The notes: a model not told the origin generated them from the sequence alone. A stretch of DNA of 64,000 bases from Novosphingobium sediminicola (GCF_014196525.1 NZ_JACIDX010000002.1:1-64000), one strand, 5' to 3'. Positions 16,859 to 25,895 are shown, counted from the stretch's first letter. Numbers and translations are program-made.

Positions 16859-16881
16859 GGGGAGGCGATGGACGCCTCCCC
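16859..16881 (-). terminator. Perfect 9-bp GC hairpin between monooxygenase and sorA
   Basis: GGGGAGGCG (16859-16867) and CGCCTCCCC (16873-16881) pair around a 5-nt loop in the 76-bp gap between the SsuD-like gene and sorA. No T-run follows in minus-strand sense, so it may be an attenuator or RNA-stabilising element that sets sorAB at a different level. Confidence 0.5.
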
Positions 16882-16890
16882 TTGCTGCGT

Positions 16891-17985
16891 TCAGATGTTG
16901 AGCGGGCCATGCTTGATATGGGGCAAGACATGGCGGGCAAACAGGTCGGCTTCCTGCGCATGGGGATAGCCGGACAGAATAAAGGCCTCGATCCCCTCGG
17001 CCTGATAGGCGCGCAGCTTGGCCAGCACCTGATCGGGCGTGCCGATTATCGCCGCGCCGCAGCCCGAGCGCGCGCGCCCGATGCCGGTCCACAGATGGTC
17101 CTCGACATAGCCGTCATTGCCCGCCGCCTGCCGCAATTCGGCCTGCCGCTGAACGCCGAAATTCTTGGCGTCGAGCGATTGTTCGCGGATGGCGCGGCCC
17201 GCTTCGTCATCCAGTTTGGACAGCAGGCGGGTGGCATAAGCGCGGGCCTCGTCCTCGGTTTCGCGCACGATGACATGGGCGCGATAGCCGAATTTCAGGC
17301 TGCGGCCAAAACGGGCCGCGCGCGCCTTCATGTCGGCAATCGTCTCGCGCACCTTGTCCATCGTATCGGGCCACATCAGATAGACATCGCAGCCCTCCGC
17401 CGCGCATTCGCGGGCCTCATGGCTCAGGCCGCCGAAATAGAAGGCGGGCGCCTTGCCTGAAATCGTGGTGATGCGCGGCGGGTCCAGCTTGAGCTTGTAG
17501 AACTCGCCCTCATGGTCGAGCGATTGCCCGTTGAGCAGGGTGCGCACGATCTTCATCACCTCGGTCGCGCGGGCATAGCGCGGGCCCGAAGCGATGGTTT
17601 CCCCCGGCATGTCCGAGGAAATGATGTTGACGTTGAGCCGCCCCCCGGTGCCATCGGCATTGGGCCCAAGGATGCGATCCAAGGTTGCGATGCGGCGCGC
17701 CAGTTGCGGCGGCCAGTCCTCGCCGATGCGCGTGGCCCAGAGCAGCTTGATCCGGCGCACCTGCGTCGCCACGGCGGCGGCAAAGGCGGTGGTGTCCAGC
17801 CCGAGGCTATAGCCCGAAGGGAGTAGGATATTGTCGAACCCGCCCTCTTCAGCGCGCATCACGATGTTGCGGCAATGCTCCCAACTGGATTTCAGATAGG
17901 GGTCATGCACGCCCAGAAATTCATAGTCATCGTCGCAAAGGGCCGAAAACCAGGCGATTTCGCACTGTTGATTCTGTTCGCTCAT
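16891..17985 (-). CDS. smoC: SsuD-like FMNH2-dependent monooxygenase, probable sulfoquinovose monooxygenase
   Basis: A 364-residue luciferase-like TIM-barrel enzyme of the alkanesulfonate monooxygenase group. SsuD landmarks are present: TLDRILG, GGRLNVNIISS, FYFGGLSHEA, FGYRAHVIVRET, LLSKLDDE and the C-terminal SGYPHAQEA (from residue 338). SsuD cleaves alkanesulfonates with FMNH2 and O2 to an aldehyde and sulfite. Next to a sulfoquinovosidase the expected substrate is sulfoquinovose, giving 6-oxo-glucose and sulfite, as for SmoC in the sulfo-SMO pathway. The start at 17985 (MSEQNQQ) overlaps the aldo-keto reductase stop as ATGA; the longer frame to 18042 is ignored. Reduced FMN would come from the reductase at 28485. 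Another sulfonate is possible but fits the neighbours less well. Confidence 0.88.
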   Translation of the reverse strand: MSEQNQQCEIAWFSALCDDDYEFLGVHDPYLKSSWEHCRNIVMRAEEGGFDNILLPSGYSLGLDTTAFAAAVATQVRRIKLLWATRIGEDWPPQLARRIATLDRILGPNADGTGGRLNVNIISSDMPGETIASGPRYARATEVMKIVRTLLNGQSLDHEGEFYKLKLDPPRITTISGKAPAFYFGGLSHEARECAAEGCDVYLMWPDTMDKVRETIADMKARAARFGRSLKFGYRAHVIVRETEDEARAYATRLLSKLDDEAGRAIREQSLDAKNFGVQRQAELRQAAGNDGYVEDHLWTGIGRARSGCGAAIIGTPDQVLAKLRAYQAEGIEAFILSGYPHAQEADLFARHVLPHIKHGPLNI

Positions 17986-18896
17986 GGCAACTTCTCTCCT
18001 CGTGCGGCGACCAGCACGCCGTACCATTCTTCCCTGCTCCACTGGACCGAGAGGGCGGCGGCCCCTTCGGCGATACGGGCGGGGTTTTGTGAACCGATAA
18101 TGGGAATGATCCCGGCCGGATGGGCCATCAGCCAGCTATAGGCCGCCACGGTGCGCGAGACGCCGCGATCCTTGGCCACTACATCCAGCGCCTCGGCCAC
18201 GGCCAGATCGCGCGCGGTTTCCGGCGCGGCCAGACGCCCGCCGCCCAGCGGCGACCATGCCAGCGGCGTCAGGCCCAGCATCATCGCCTGATCCATCTCG
18301 CCATTTTCAAGGGCGGTAATGCGCAGCGGGCTGATTTCGGGCTGGGTAACCACCAGCTTGTTGGTCAGGAAATGGTTGAGCGCGGCGACCTGCGCCTGCG
18401 TGAAATTGGACACGCCGATGCTGCGGATCTTGCCCGAGGCCACCGCATCGTCCAGCACGCGGGCGACCTGCGCCGGATGGGCCAGAATGTCGGGGCGGTG
18501 GACCTGATAGAGGTCGATCACCTCCACCTTCAGCCGCCGCAGCGAGGCATCAATGGCCGCCGAGAGATATTCGCTCGACTGGTCATAGGGCAGGGGCGGC
18601 ATGATGCCGCCCTTGGTGGCCAGTACAAAGCGATTACGCAGCCCCGGATCTGCGGCGATCACCTCGCCCAGCAAAGCTTCGGCATCGCCAAAGCCATCCT
18701 TGCCGTTGAAGCCATAGATATCGGCGGTGTCGAGCAGCTTGATCCCGGCATCAAGCGCGGCATGGACAAGGCGCGCCGCATCAGTCGCCGTACGGCCGTC
18801 TTCGGCAAGGCGCCACATGCCCCATGCAATGGGAGAGATATTCAGGCCGGAGCCGCCCAGCGGGCGCTCGGCGGAGGGGAGGGGCAAAAGGCTCAT
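17982..18896 (-). CDS. smoB: Aldo-keto reductase (YdhF-like), probable 6-oxo-glucose reductase
   Basis: A 304-residue aldo-keto reductase with the complete catalytic tetrad: Asp56 (LLDTADIYG), Tyr61, Lys95 (LATKGG) and His133 (YQVHRPD). Further family motifs are GVSNFTQAQV and TPLAWSPLGGG. The barrel is full length and resembles E. coli YdhF. In the sulfo-SMO pathway an AKR (SmoB) reduces 6-oxo-glucose to glucose with NADPH; position between monooxygenase and sulfoquinovosidase, coupled to both sides by 4-bp ATGA overlaps, supports that role. Specificity cannot be read from sequence, but the operon contains no other enzyme for this step. Confidence 0.87.
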   Translation of the reverse strand: MSLLPLPSAERPLGGSGLNISPIAWGMWRLAEDGRTATDAARLVHAALDAGIKLLDTADIYGFNGKDGFGDAEALLGEVIAADPGLRNRFVLATKGGIMPPLPYDQSSEYLSAAIDASLRRLKVEVIDLYQVHRPDILAHPAQVARVLDDAVASGKIRSIGVSNFTQAQVAALNHFLTNKLVVTQPEISPLRITALENGEMDQAMMLGLTPLAWSPLGGGRLAAPETARDLAVAEALDVVAKDRGVSRTVAAYSWLMAHPAGIIPIIGSQNPARIAEGAAALSVQWSREEWYGVLVAARGEKLP

Positions 18897-19906
18897 GGGT
18901 TCTTCCTGAAAGGCGCCGCAACCGAGGCGCGTTCGACAAGGGTATGGGGCAGGCGGCGATGGGTGATATCGCCCCCGGTGATAAGGATTTCCGTTGCCGT
19001 GCGTGCCAGTTCGGCCATCGGCTGATGAATGGTGGTCAAGGCGGGCCAGACGGTGCGCGCCAGCGTGGTGTCGTCAAAGCCCACAACCGAAAGCTGTTCG
19101 GGCAGGGCCATCCCCCGGCCATGCGCCATGGCCAGAACGCCCGCGGCCATATCGTCATTGGCAGCAAAGATGGCGGTGGGCGGATTGGCCATATCCAGCA
19201 ACATGCCGCCCGCCGAAAAGCCGCTTTCAAAATCAAACGCGCCCGGCATCACCAGTTGCGGCTCGAAAGCTATCCCCGCCCGGTCCAGCGCGCGGCGATA
19301 GCCGAAGAGGCGGTCATCGCTCGACATATGATTGGGGTGGCCCTTGATGAAACCGATCCGGCGGTGGCCCGTGTTGATGAGATGGGTGGTCATATCATCG
19401 GCGGCCTGCGCATCGTCCATGAACACCGAAGATGTCACCGCGTGGTTGGTGCCCGGCGAGATGCGGACAAAAGGGATATCGAGCGCATCCAATGCCTGAA
19501 GCACCCCCACGCAATCGGTGACGGGCGAGGAGAGGACAATACCGTCCACATGCGTTTCGCTGACCAACCCGCGTACCTGATCGCCGACATGGGGATCGGC
19601 CACATCAACCGGCTGGGCGATCAGGCGGATGCCATGGGTCTTGCAATAGTCCCAGCATCCGCTCTGGATCTGAAACATGTAATAGGGGCTGTGATTGTCA
19701 TAGATCAGGGCGATCTGGTTCGATTTCGATCCCGAAAGGATGCGCGCGGCAATGGAGGGCCGGAATTCCAGCTCCTTCATCGCCTTTTCCACCTTTTCGC
19801 GCATGGCGGCGCTGACATAGGGATGGCCGTTCAGCACCCGGCTGACCGTTTTGACCGCCACCCCCGCCAACGCGGCCACATCGCGAATATTGGACCTCTC
19901 GCTCAT
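18893..19906 (-). CDS. LacI-family regulator of the sulfoquinovose locus
   Basis: A 337-residue LacI/GalR regulator with an N-terminal helix-turn-helix and hinge (NIRDVAALAGVAVKTVSRVLNG, then EFRPSIAARILSG) and a periplasmic-binding-protein-like effector domain (HLINTGHRRIGFIKG, AIFAANDDMAAGVL, LSVVGFDDT). It lies between the sulfoquinovosidase and aldo-keto reductase genes with 4-bp overlaps on both sides, so it is made with the pathway it should control. The inducer is probably sulfoquinovose, its glyceryl glycoside or a pathway intermediate. Candidate sites are the motifs at 21934-21969 and 25827-25843. The regulator in the Agrobacterium sulfo-SMO cluster need not be of the same family. 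Confidence 0.9.
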   Translation of the reverse strand: MSERSNIRDVAALAGVAVKTVSRVLNGHPYVSAAMREKVEKAMKELEFRPSIAARILSGSKSNQIALIYDNHSPYYMFQIQSGCWDYCKTHGIRLIAQPVDVADPHVGDQVRGLVSETHVDGIVLSSPVTDCVGVLQALDALDIPFVRISPGTNHAVTSSVFMDDAQAADDMTTHLINTGHRRIGFIKGHPNHMSSDDRLFGYRRALDRAGIAFEPQLVMPGAFDFESGFSAGGMLLDMANPPTAIFAANDDMAAGVLAMAHGRGMALPEQLSVVGFDDTTLARTVWPALTTIHQPMAELARTATEILITGGDITHRRLPHTLVERASVAAPFRKNP

Positions 19907-21903
19907 TGCGTCACGATTCTCCCCATCTGGGCGAACAGATCGGCAAAAGCGCTCTCTGTTCGATAGAATACAGGAGGATGGCCGATAGGCGCGGCAATGT
20001 CATGCGTTCCGGGCGCATAATCCACGCCTGACCACACATGGCGCCACATATGGTCGCCCGGCAGGGTCACGCGACGATGGGTCGCGCCTTCTTCGACTAC
20101 GGGGGCGACCAGCAGATCGGGGCCATAGAGGAACTGGTCCTGAAGGGCGAAAAGGCTGGAATCCTGGGGGTAATGCAGGAACAGGGGGCGCTGGGCGGGC
20201 AGGCCGGTGGCCACCGCCTCGTCGCACAGGTGGCGGACATAGGGGGCCAGATGGGCGTGAACCCTGCTCCACATGGCGAAATTGGCCAGCAGGTCGGGGG
20301 TTGAATCATATTGCAGATTGTCGTCGGGGCGGTTGCCCTCATGGCTGCGCATGACCGGGGCGAAAGCGGCCAGTTCGCACCAGCGCTGCATCAATTCGAC
20401 GCTGCGGATATTGCCATGCAGCGAGGTGTAGCCGCCGCAATCGGAATGACTATAGGCATTGCCGACCAGCCCTGCGGACAGGGCCGCCGTGATGACCGTG
20501 CCGATACCGTCATGGCGGGTGAAATCGACCGATTGATCCCCGGCCCAGAGCAGCGGGCAATGGCCCGACACGCCGCTGAAGCCTGCGCGCATGAAGAACA
20601 CCGCATCGCCTTGCCGGCCCCGCATGGCCAGCGCCCGGTCATTGACCTGCGCCCACAGCACCGGCCAGAGATTATGCGCCTCCATCGCGTCCATGCCGCC
20701 CGCCAGACGCACATCGGTGGGCAGATATTCGCCAAAATCGGCCATCCAGCCATCAATGCCAATGTCCAGCATTTCGCGGCACAGGATGCGTTCGGCAAAC
20801 CATGCGCAGCTCTCCTCGCGGGTGAAATCGAGGACGCCGCAATCAAATTCTCCGAAATCAACCAGATAGGGTTCGTCGCTGTCCAGCTTACGGCACAGAT
20901 GGCCCCGGCTAAGCGCCTCCTGATACAAGGCGCCATCGACGGCCAGATAGGGGTTGGCATAGGCAAGGAAGCGGATGCCGCGCGCGTTCAAGGCCTTGAT
21001 CCGCGCGGGCAGGTCGGGATAGCGCTTCTCGCTGCGCTGCCAGTCCCAGAACAGGCGGCGGCCAAAGCTGGTCTCGCGGATGCCCGCCCAATCCTCGCAC
21101 CACAGGCCCGAAACCGCCGCGCCCGCATCGATGAAGGCTTCGAGCCTTTCAAAGCTCTTTTCGCCCTGTTTCAACCCGACAATCGCCCCGCCAATCGCCC
21201 AGTCCGGCAAGGCGCGCGGGCGCCCAAAGCGCAGCGAAAGCTGGCCCACCAAATCCTGTGGCCCATCGGCGGCGAAGAGTTCGAAGCGCGCCTGATCGGC
21301 CCAGACCTCGAAAGTTGAGTGCGCGGGATCACTGGCGTCGATCACGCTGTAGACGCTGGCGTCGAGATGGATGGCCAGCCAGCGCGAAGTCAGCAGGGTC
21401 GGCTGGGGATAATTGGTGTTCCAGTAATCGCCGCCCGCCATGCCGGTTTCATCCATGATCCGGGTCAGCTCGGTGGTCTTGTCGCGGCCTACGCCCGGCT
21501 CGCTCGTCCACATCGGAAAGCGGCGGCCGTTGAGCGCAAGGTAGCTCATCTGCTCGCCGCCGCCCCAGACGGTTTCGCCCGGTTCGGCATGGAAATGGAC
21601 GCATAAGCGGTCGAAAGCAGGGTCGAGCGCATGGATGGTCAGCGCGGCCGGATCCAGATCGATGCGGGCAACCGGCGCGTCATTGTGCAGCAACAGGATG
21701 ACGTCATCCTCCACGCGCCAGCCTGTCGGGACGATGCGGTCGCTGGGCTCATCCTCGATGCGAAAATTGCCGCGATACATCGCCACGGACGGCTTGCCCC
21801 GCGCTATGACCAGCGCAGGACATTGCGAGTCGTGGCGGAGAACTGTGCGCCCGGCGAAATCCAGTTGAAAACCATCTCTGAAAGGAGAAAATTGCACCCG
21901 CAT
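19903..21903 (-). CDS. smoI: GH31 sulfoquinovosidase (YihQ/SmoI type)
   Basis: A 666-residue GH31 enzyme without an obvious signal peptide, so probably cytoplasmic. The nucleophile is Asp389 in GWMADFGEYLPTD and the acid/base Asp456 in WAGDQSVDF. Residues that bind the sulfonate in E. coli YihQ (Arg301, Trp304, Tyr508) are matched by Arg283 and Trp286 in SFGRRLFWDW and Tyr492 in CGGYTS; distances between Asp389, Asp456 and Tyr492 (67 and 36 residues) equal those of YihQ. It should release sulfoquinovose from glycosides such as sulfoquinovosyl glycerol, a breakdown product of plant and cyanobacterial sulfolipid. An ordinary alpha-glucosidase is unlikely because the Arg-x-x-Trp/Tyr set is specific to sulfoquinovosidases. 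It is the first gene of the minus-strand operon. Confidence 0.93.
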   Translation of the reverse strand: MRVQFSPFRDGFQLDFAGRTVLRHDSQCPALVIARGKPSVAMYRGNFRIEDEPSDRIVPTGWRVEDDVILLLHNDAPVARIDLDPAALTIHALDPAFDRLCVHFHAEPGETVWGGGEQMSYLALNGRRFPMWTSEPGVGRDKTTELTRIMDETGMAGGDYWNTNYPQPTLLTSRWLAIHLDASVYSVIDASDPAHSTFEVWADQARFELFAADGPQDLVGQLSLRFGRPRALPDWAIGGAIVGLKQGEKSFERLEAFIDAGAAVSGLWCEDWAGIRETSFGRRLFWDWQRSEKRYPDLPARIKALNARGIRFLAYANPYLAVDGALYQEALSRGHLCRKLDSDEPYLVDFGEFDCGVLDFTREESCAWFAERILCREMLDIGIDGWMADFGEYLPTDVRLAGGMDAMEAHNLWPVLWAQVNDRALAMRGRQGDAVFFMRAGFSGVSGHCPLLWAGDQSVDFTRHDGIGTVITAALSAGLVGNAYSHSDCGGYTSLHGNIRSVELMQRWCELAAFAPVMRSHEGNRPDDNLQYDSTPDLLANFAMWSRVHAHLAPYVRHLCDEAVATGLPAQRPLFLHYPQDSSLFALQDQFLYGPDLLVAPVVEEGATHRRVTLPGDHMWRHVWSGVDYAPGTHDIAAPIGHPPVFYRTESAFADLFAQMGRIVTQ

Positions 21904-21933
21904 CGCTCATCCAAACGTTGATTTTGGTCTCGG

Positions 21934-21969
21934 CAATCCGTGAATGGATTGATGTGACACCGCTTGACA
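21934..21969. promoter_or_regulatory. Divergent promoter region with palindrome and shared motif
   Basis: In the 182-bp gap between the sulfoquinovosidase and TBDT starts, CAATCC-GTGAAT-GGATTG (21934-21951) is an exact inverted repeat. Immediately after it, TGTGACACCGCTTGACA (21953-21969) matches 14 of 17 bases with a site at 25827-25843 in the other divergent promoter of this locus. TTGACA at 21964-21969 may be a -35 element for the TBDT. These are candidate operators of the LacI regulator. Confidence 0.5.
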
Positions 21970-22085
21970 TATCGCCACGCGGCAGGCAAATCAACCATCA
22001 ATCGCAGTGCTAAAAAATGCGAGAGGGAAGCCATGGCGGGAAGAGGCAAGATTGCCCGACCCCCGCATTTGGGGAGGATTATGAC

Positions 22086-24464
22086 ATGAAATCAAAACTA
22101 TCGTCCTTGCTGTGCCTGCCGCTCCTGGCCGTGGGCAGTGCGCCCGCTCTTGCCCAGCAGGCGGCAGATTCGGGAACGGCCGGAGAAATCGTCGTTACCG
22201 CCCAGAAGCGCTCGGAATCGCTGCACAGCGTGCCGGTGGCCGTTTCGGTCCTGACCGGCGCTGCTCTGGCGGCCACAGCCCGGCCCAGCATTGAAAGCGC
22301 GACCCAGCTTGTCCCGGCCCTGAACTTCCAGAAATCGGGCACCACGCTTAATCAGACCATCTATCTGCGCGGCGTCGGCACGGCCACGTTCTCCATCGCG
22401 GGTGAGCCTTCGGTATCGACCGTGGTGGACGGCGTCGTCTATGCCCGATCGGGCGAGGCGTTCAGCGATCTGGTTGACATCGCCCAGATGGAAGTGCTGC
22501 GCGGGCCGCAGGGCACGCTGTTCGGCAAAAATGCCAGCGCGGGCGTTATCACCATCACCAGCCAGATGCCCAAGAACGAGTTTTCCGGCAGCATTGAGGC
22601 CAATTATTTCGAAGGCAACGAATGGCGCGTGAAAGGCGCGATCAACGTGCCTTTGGGCAAGGATCTGGCGGCGCGTTTCACCGGTTTTGCCAGCGGCTAT
22701 GACGGCAATATCCGCAATATGGCCACCCAATCGATGGTCAATGGCTATGACCATGTCGGTGGTCGCGCTCAATTCCTTTATAACCCCGGCACCGGCGTAA
22801 AGATCTATGTCGCGGCCGATTATCACCGCAACAATGACAATTGCTGCGCCGACATCATCGCCACCGGAGCGCTGACTGGTGCGGGCGCGCCGACTACCAG
22901 CCTTGCCTTCAATGCGCTGCCAACGCCGATGGGGGCCAAGACCGGCTTTATCAATCAGAACCTTGTGACCAGCACCAAGGAAGATGGCTGGGGCATTTCG
23001 GGTCAGGCCGATATTGACGTGGGCACCCATACGCTGACCAGCATCACCGCCTATCGCGAATGGAACAACACCGAAATCCGCGACGGCGACTGGCTGGACC
23101 GTGCCTATGTCGGGTTTAACCAGTTGCATGACACCGGGCCGCAAAAATCCAATACGTTCAGCCAGGAATTGCGCCTGACTTCGCCTGCGGGCAACCGGCT
23201 TTCGTATGTGCTGGGCGCCTATTATTCGCGCGCGTTCTCCGAACGTATCTTCACCCGCAGCGATGAAGTCTGCACCGCCACGGCAACCGCGCCCACCGGC
23301 GTGCTGATCCCCTGCGGCAGCGCGAATGCCAATGCCTCGACCCTCCCCAGTGCGACGGCCGATTTTGGCTCGACTTTCAATAACCTCGCGGTTTTTGGGC
23401 AAGCCACGTTCAAGCTGGCCGATCATATACGACTGGTCGGCGGCCTGCGCTATACGCATGACAAGCTGGACGTGTTCCACAGCCGCCGCACCACGCTGAC
23501 CGGGCCGGGCATCAACGGCAATTTCGATCAGGGCGTGTTCGACGCCTATAACGCGCTGATCGCGGGCGGCAGCACGGCTAGCGCGGCCGCTTCGGCGGCG
23601 GTGACGTCGTCCAATGGCGTGCCCTTCCGTACCGGTACGTCAAAGGATAATCTGTCGGGCAAGGCAGTGATTCAGGCCGATCTCAGCCGCGATGTGATGG
23701 CCTATGCCAGCTATGCGCGCGGTTATAAGGGCCCGGCCTATAACATCTTCTTCAACCTGACGGCCACGGGCACCAATGTAATTTCGCCCGAAACCTCGGA
23801 TGCGTTTGAAGTGGGCGTGAAAAACACGCTGTTTGGCGGCAGGTTGACGCTGAACCTTGCCGGTTTCTATGCCAAGTATCACAATTTCCAGGCTAATAAT
23901 CCTGATCTTGTGGCCGGTGTGGTCGTCACTCGCTTTACCAATGCCGGTGATGTCTCCACGCAGGGCGTCGAGGCTGATATGTCGTGGCGCCTTGGCCCGG
24001 ATACGACGCTGGGCGGCGGCCTGGCCTATACCGATGCGCATGTGGTCAATTTCTATGCCGCTCCGGGCGCGGCTTCGACGGCGATCATCCCGGCGGGAAC
24101 CCCGCTGGCCTATGCACCCAAGTGGAAGGGTTCCTTGAGCCTCGACCATCGCGTGCGGACCGAAGGCTGGGCCGATCTGGTGTTTGGCGCATCGGGCAAT
24201 TTCCAGTCGAGCCAGTTGTCGCTGTTTTCCGCCGATCCGGTTCAGCGCCAGTTCGGCACGATCCCGGCCTATGGTCTGGTCAATATTCAGGCCGGTCTGG
24301 TTTCGCCCTCCGACAAGTGGCGGATCGTGGCTCAGGTCCGCAATCTGTTTGATCAGGCCTATGCTGCCTCGATCATCAACGGCGGGCCGGGGGGCAGCTA
24401 TCGCTATCAGATCCCGCGCGATGCGATGCGCTATTTCGGGATCAGCGCCCGCTATAATTTCTGA
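22086..24464 (+). CDS. TonB-dependent outer-membrane receptor (sulfoquinovose locus)
   Basis: A 792-residue TBDT: signal peptide (LLCLPLLAVGSAPALAQQ), TonB-box-like EIVVTAQKR, plug (SVPVAVSVLTG, LRGVGTATFSIAGEPSVSTVVDGVVYARSG, VLRGPQGTLFGKNASAGVI) and a 22-strand-type barrel ending in GISARYNF. It belongs to the sphingomonad FyuA/CirA-like group that commonly imports catabolic substrates. The start at 22086 has GGGGAGG 8 nt upstream, which decides it over the frame start at 22017. It is divergent from the sulfoquinovosidase, so its likely cargo is sulfoquinovose or sulfoquinovosyl glycerol, taking the place of the ABC transporter found in Agrobacterium. Cargo is an inference from position. 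Confidence 0.9.
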   Translation: MKSKLSSLLCLPLLAVGSAPALAQQAADSGTAGEIVVTAQKRSESLHSVPVAVSVLTGAALAATARPSIESATQLVPALNFQKSGTTLNQTIYLRGVGTATFSIAGEPSVSTVVDGVVYARSGEAFSDLVDIAQMEVLRGPQGTLFGKNASAGVITITSQMPKNEFSGSIEANYFEGNEWRVKGAINVPLGKDLAARFTGFASGYDGNIRNMATQSMVNGYDHVGGRAQFLYNPGTGVKIYVAADYHRNNDNCCADIIATGALTGAGAPTTSLAFNALPTPMGAKTGFINQNLVTSTKEDGWGISGQADIDVGTHTLTSITAYREWNNTEIRDGDWLDRAYVGFNQLHDTGPQKSNTFSQELRLTSPAGNRLSYVLGAYYSRAFSERIFTRSDEVCTATATAPTGVLIPCGSANANASTLPSATADFGSTFNNLAVFGQATFKLADHIRLVGGLRYTHDKLDVFHSRRTTLTGPGINGNFDQGVFDAYNALIAGGSTASAAASAAVTSSNGVPFRTGTSKDNLSGKAVIQADLSRDVMAYASYARGYKGPAYNIFFNLTATGTNVISPETSDAFEVGVKNTLFGGRLTLNLAGFYAKYHNFQANNPDLVAGVVVTRFTNAGDVSTQGVEADMSWRLGPDTTLGGGLAYTDAHVVNFYAAPGAASTAIIPAGTPLAYAPKWKGSLSLDHRVRTEGWADLVFGASGNFQSSQLSLFSADPVQRQFGTIPAYGLVNIQAGLVSPSDKWRIVAQVRNLFDQAYAASIINGGPGGSYRYQIPRDAMRYFGISARYNF

Positions 24465-24487
24465 TTGGAAATCAAGGCACAAAGAAA

Positions 24488-24519
24488 GGGGGCGCTCCAC
24501 ACCGGAGCGGCCCCTTTTT
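24488..24519. terminator. Rho-independent terminator between TBDT and MFS genes
   Basis: GGGGGCGCTCC (24488-24498), loop ACACC, GGAGCGGCCCC (24504-24514, one bulge) and TTTTT (24515-24519) form a textbook terminator for the TBDT. An A-rich run before the stem (AAAGAAAG) also makes it usable for the convergent MFS gene. Confidence 0.85.
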
Positions 24520-24525
24520 GTTGGC

Positions 24526-25743
24526 TCAGTTGGCTTCCAACTGGGGCATCACCAGATGGATCCACCCCAGCGCCAGCAGATAGGCCCCGCCGCACAGGAT
24601 AAACATCGGCGTGTAGCCAAACCCGTTGGAAAGCGACCAGCCCGCCAGCTCGATCACGCCCATGCCCGCCAGATTGCCCGCCACCGCGCCCAGCGCGATC
24701 ACACTGGCCACGCGGCCAGCGGGCACAATATCGGTGCTCATGCCAAAGATATTGGTCGAAAAACCCTGATGCGCGAACAGGCCCAGTCCGATCAGCAGCG
24801 CGGCCAGCCAGACATTGCGCGTCAGCAGGGCCAGCGGCATGGCCAGCACCACAAGGGCAAAGAACAGCATCGAGCGCTTGCGTGCGGCATCGATGCTGAG
24901 CCCATTGCGGCGCAAGCGAGGAAACAGGCCTCCCGCAGTCAACGCGCCCGCCGCCGCCAGCGAGAAGATGATGGCGACCGGCAGACCCAGCCGCGCTTGG
25001 CTCATCCCGAAAACGCGGTTGAAGAAGTCGGGCATCCAGAACAGCACGAACCACCACACCCCGTCGGTCAGGAATTTGGCACCGATCACCACCCAACTGC
25101 TGCGTGCGCTTAACAATTCCCGCCAGTTCACGGGCGCGCGTTCAGACGCTTTGGTGACAGGCTCAAGCGAGCGGGTGCCCCACCACCATGCCGCCAGCCA
25201 GACCAGCCCCAGCCCGCCGGTCACGAGAAAGGCCGCTTTCCAGCCAAATGCCATCGCGAAAGGCGGTATGATCAACGGTGTCAGAATAGCGCCGATGTTG
25301 GGGGCCGTATTGATGATGCCCAAAGCCTGATTTCGGCGGTCGGGCGTCAGGTAAAGCGTGGCCGATTTGACGCCTGCCGGGGTGCTGACTGTCTCGCCGA
25401 TCGCCAGTACGACTCGGGCGGTGACGAATTGCTGGACATTGGCGGCTATCGCGTGGGCCATGCCCGCCAGGCTCCATACCGCGACCGCCGCGCCATAGGC
25501 GACCCGCACTCCCAAGCGGTCAATAAACCAGCCCACGAAGACCAGCGCGCTGGCCGCAGCGAATTGAAAAGCTGAGCCAAGATGGGCAAAATCGCCGTCA
25601 TTCCAATGAAATGTCGCTTGAAGTGTGGGCTTGAGCAGGGCCACCACCTGTCGGTCGACATAATTGAGCGCATTGCCCGCAAACAGCAGCGCAACCAATG
25701 CCATGGTCGCGCCGGAAGAAGCCCGCTTGGCGGCAGGTTCCAT
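24526..25743 (-). CDS. MFS permease (ACS/hexuronate-transporter-like), candidate sulfoquinovose permease
   Basis: A 405-residue inner-membrane transporter with 12 predicted hydrophobic segments. Family cues are NYVDRQVVALLKP after the first membrane helix, the loop-2 motif WFIDRLGVRVAYG and ITPDRR-like LTPDRRNQALGIINTAPNIG, typical of the anion:cation symporter group that includes ExuT. The start at 25743 (MEPAAKRAS) follows GGGGAGAG on the minus strand; the longer frame to 25872 is ignored. Being flanked by the TBDT and the sulfite/sulfate genes, and preferring organic acid sugars by family, it is the best candidate for inner-membrane uptake of the anionic sulfoquinovose or its glyceryl glycoside. 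Confidence 0.85.
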   Translation of the reverse strand: MEPAAKRASSGATMALVALLFAGNALNYVDRQVVALLKPTLQATFHWNDGDFAHLGSAFQFAAASALVFVGWFIDRLGVRVAYGAAVAVWSLAGMAHAIAANVQQFVTARVVLAIGETVSTPAGVKSATLYLTPDRRNQALGIINTAPNIGAILTPLIIPPFAMAFGWKAAFLVTGGLGLVWLAAWWWGTRSLEPVTKASERAPVNWRELLSARSSWVVIGAKFLTDGVWWFVLFWMPDFFNRVFGMSQARLGLPVAIIFSLAAAGALTAGGLFPRLRRNGLSIDAARKRSMLFFALVVLAMPLALLTRNVWLAALLIGLGLFAHQGFSTNIFGMSTDIVPAGRVASVIALGAVAGNLAGMGVIELAGWSLSNGFGYTPMFILCGGAYLLALGWIHLVMPQLEAN

Positions 25744-25826
25744 GGTCCATCTCTCCCCTAATCCAAGCGCATTTGTGGCGCTTTGCTCTTGCACAGTAGC
25801 GCTTTTGGAGGATAAGGAAAGCACGT

Positions 25827-25843
25827 TGTGACACCGTGGGACA
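25827..25843. promoter_or_regulatory. Candidate regulatory site shared with the 21.9-kb promoter
   Basis: TGTGACACCGTGGGACA lies between the divergent MFS and yeiH-like genes. It matches 14 of 17 bases of the site at 21953-21969 and is an imperfect palindrome (12 of 17 positions). Presence in both divergent promoters of the sulfoquinovose locus makes it a candidate regulon operator. Confidence 0.45.
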
Positions 25844-25895
25844 GATTCTCGGTCGAGGCAGCATAAGCACAAAACATTTGGGGAAGATGCAATCT

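Noticed and set aside
19903..21903. Plain GH31 alpha-glucosidase
   Set aside because: The Arg-x-x-Trp and Tyr sulfonate residues with YihQ spacing and the sulfonate neighbours favour a sulfoquinovosidase.
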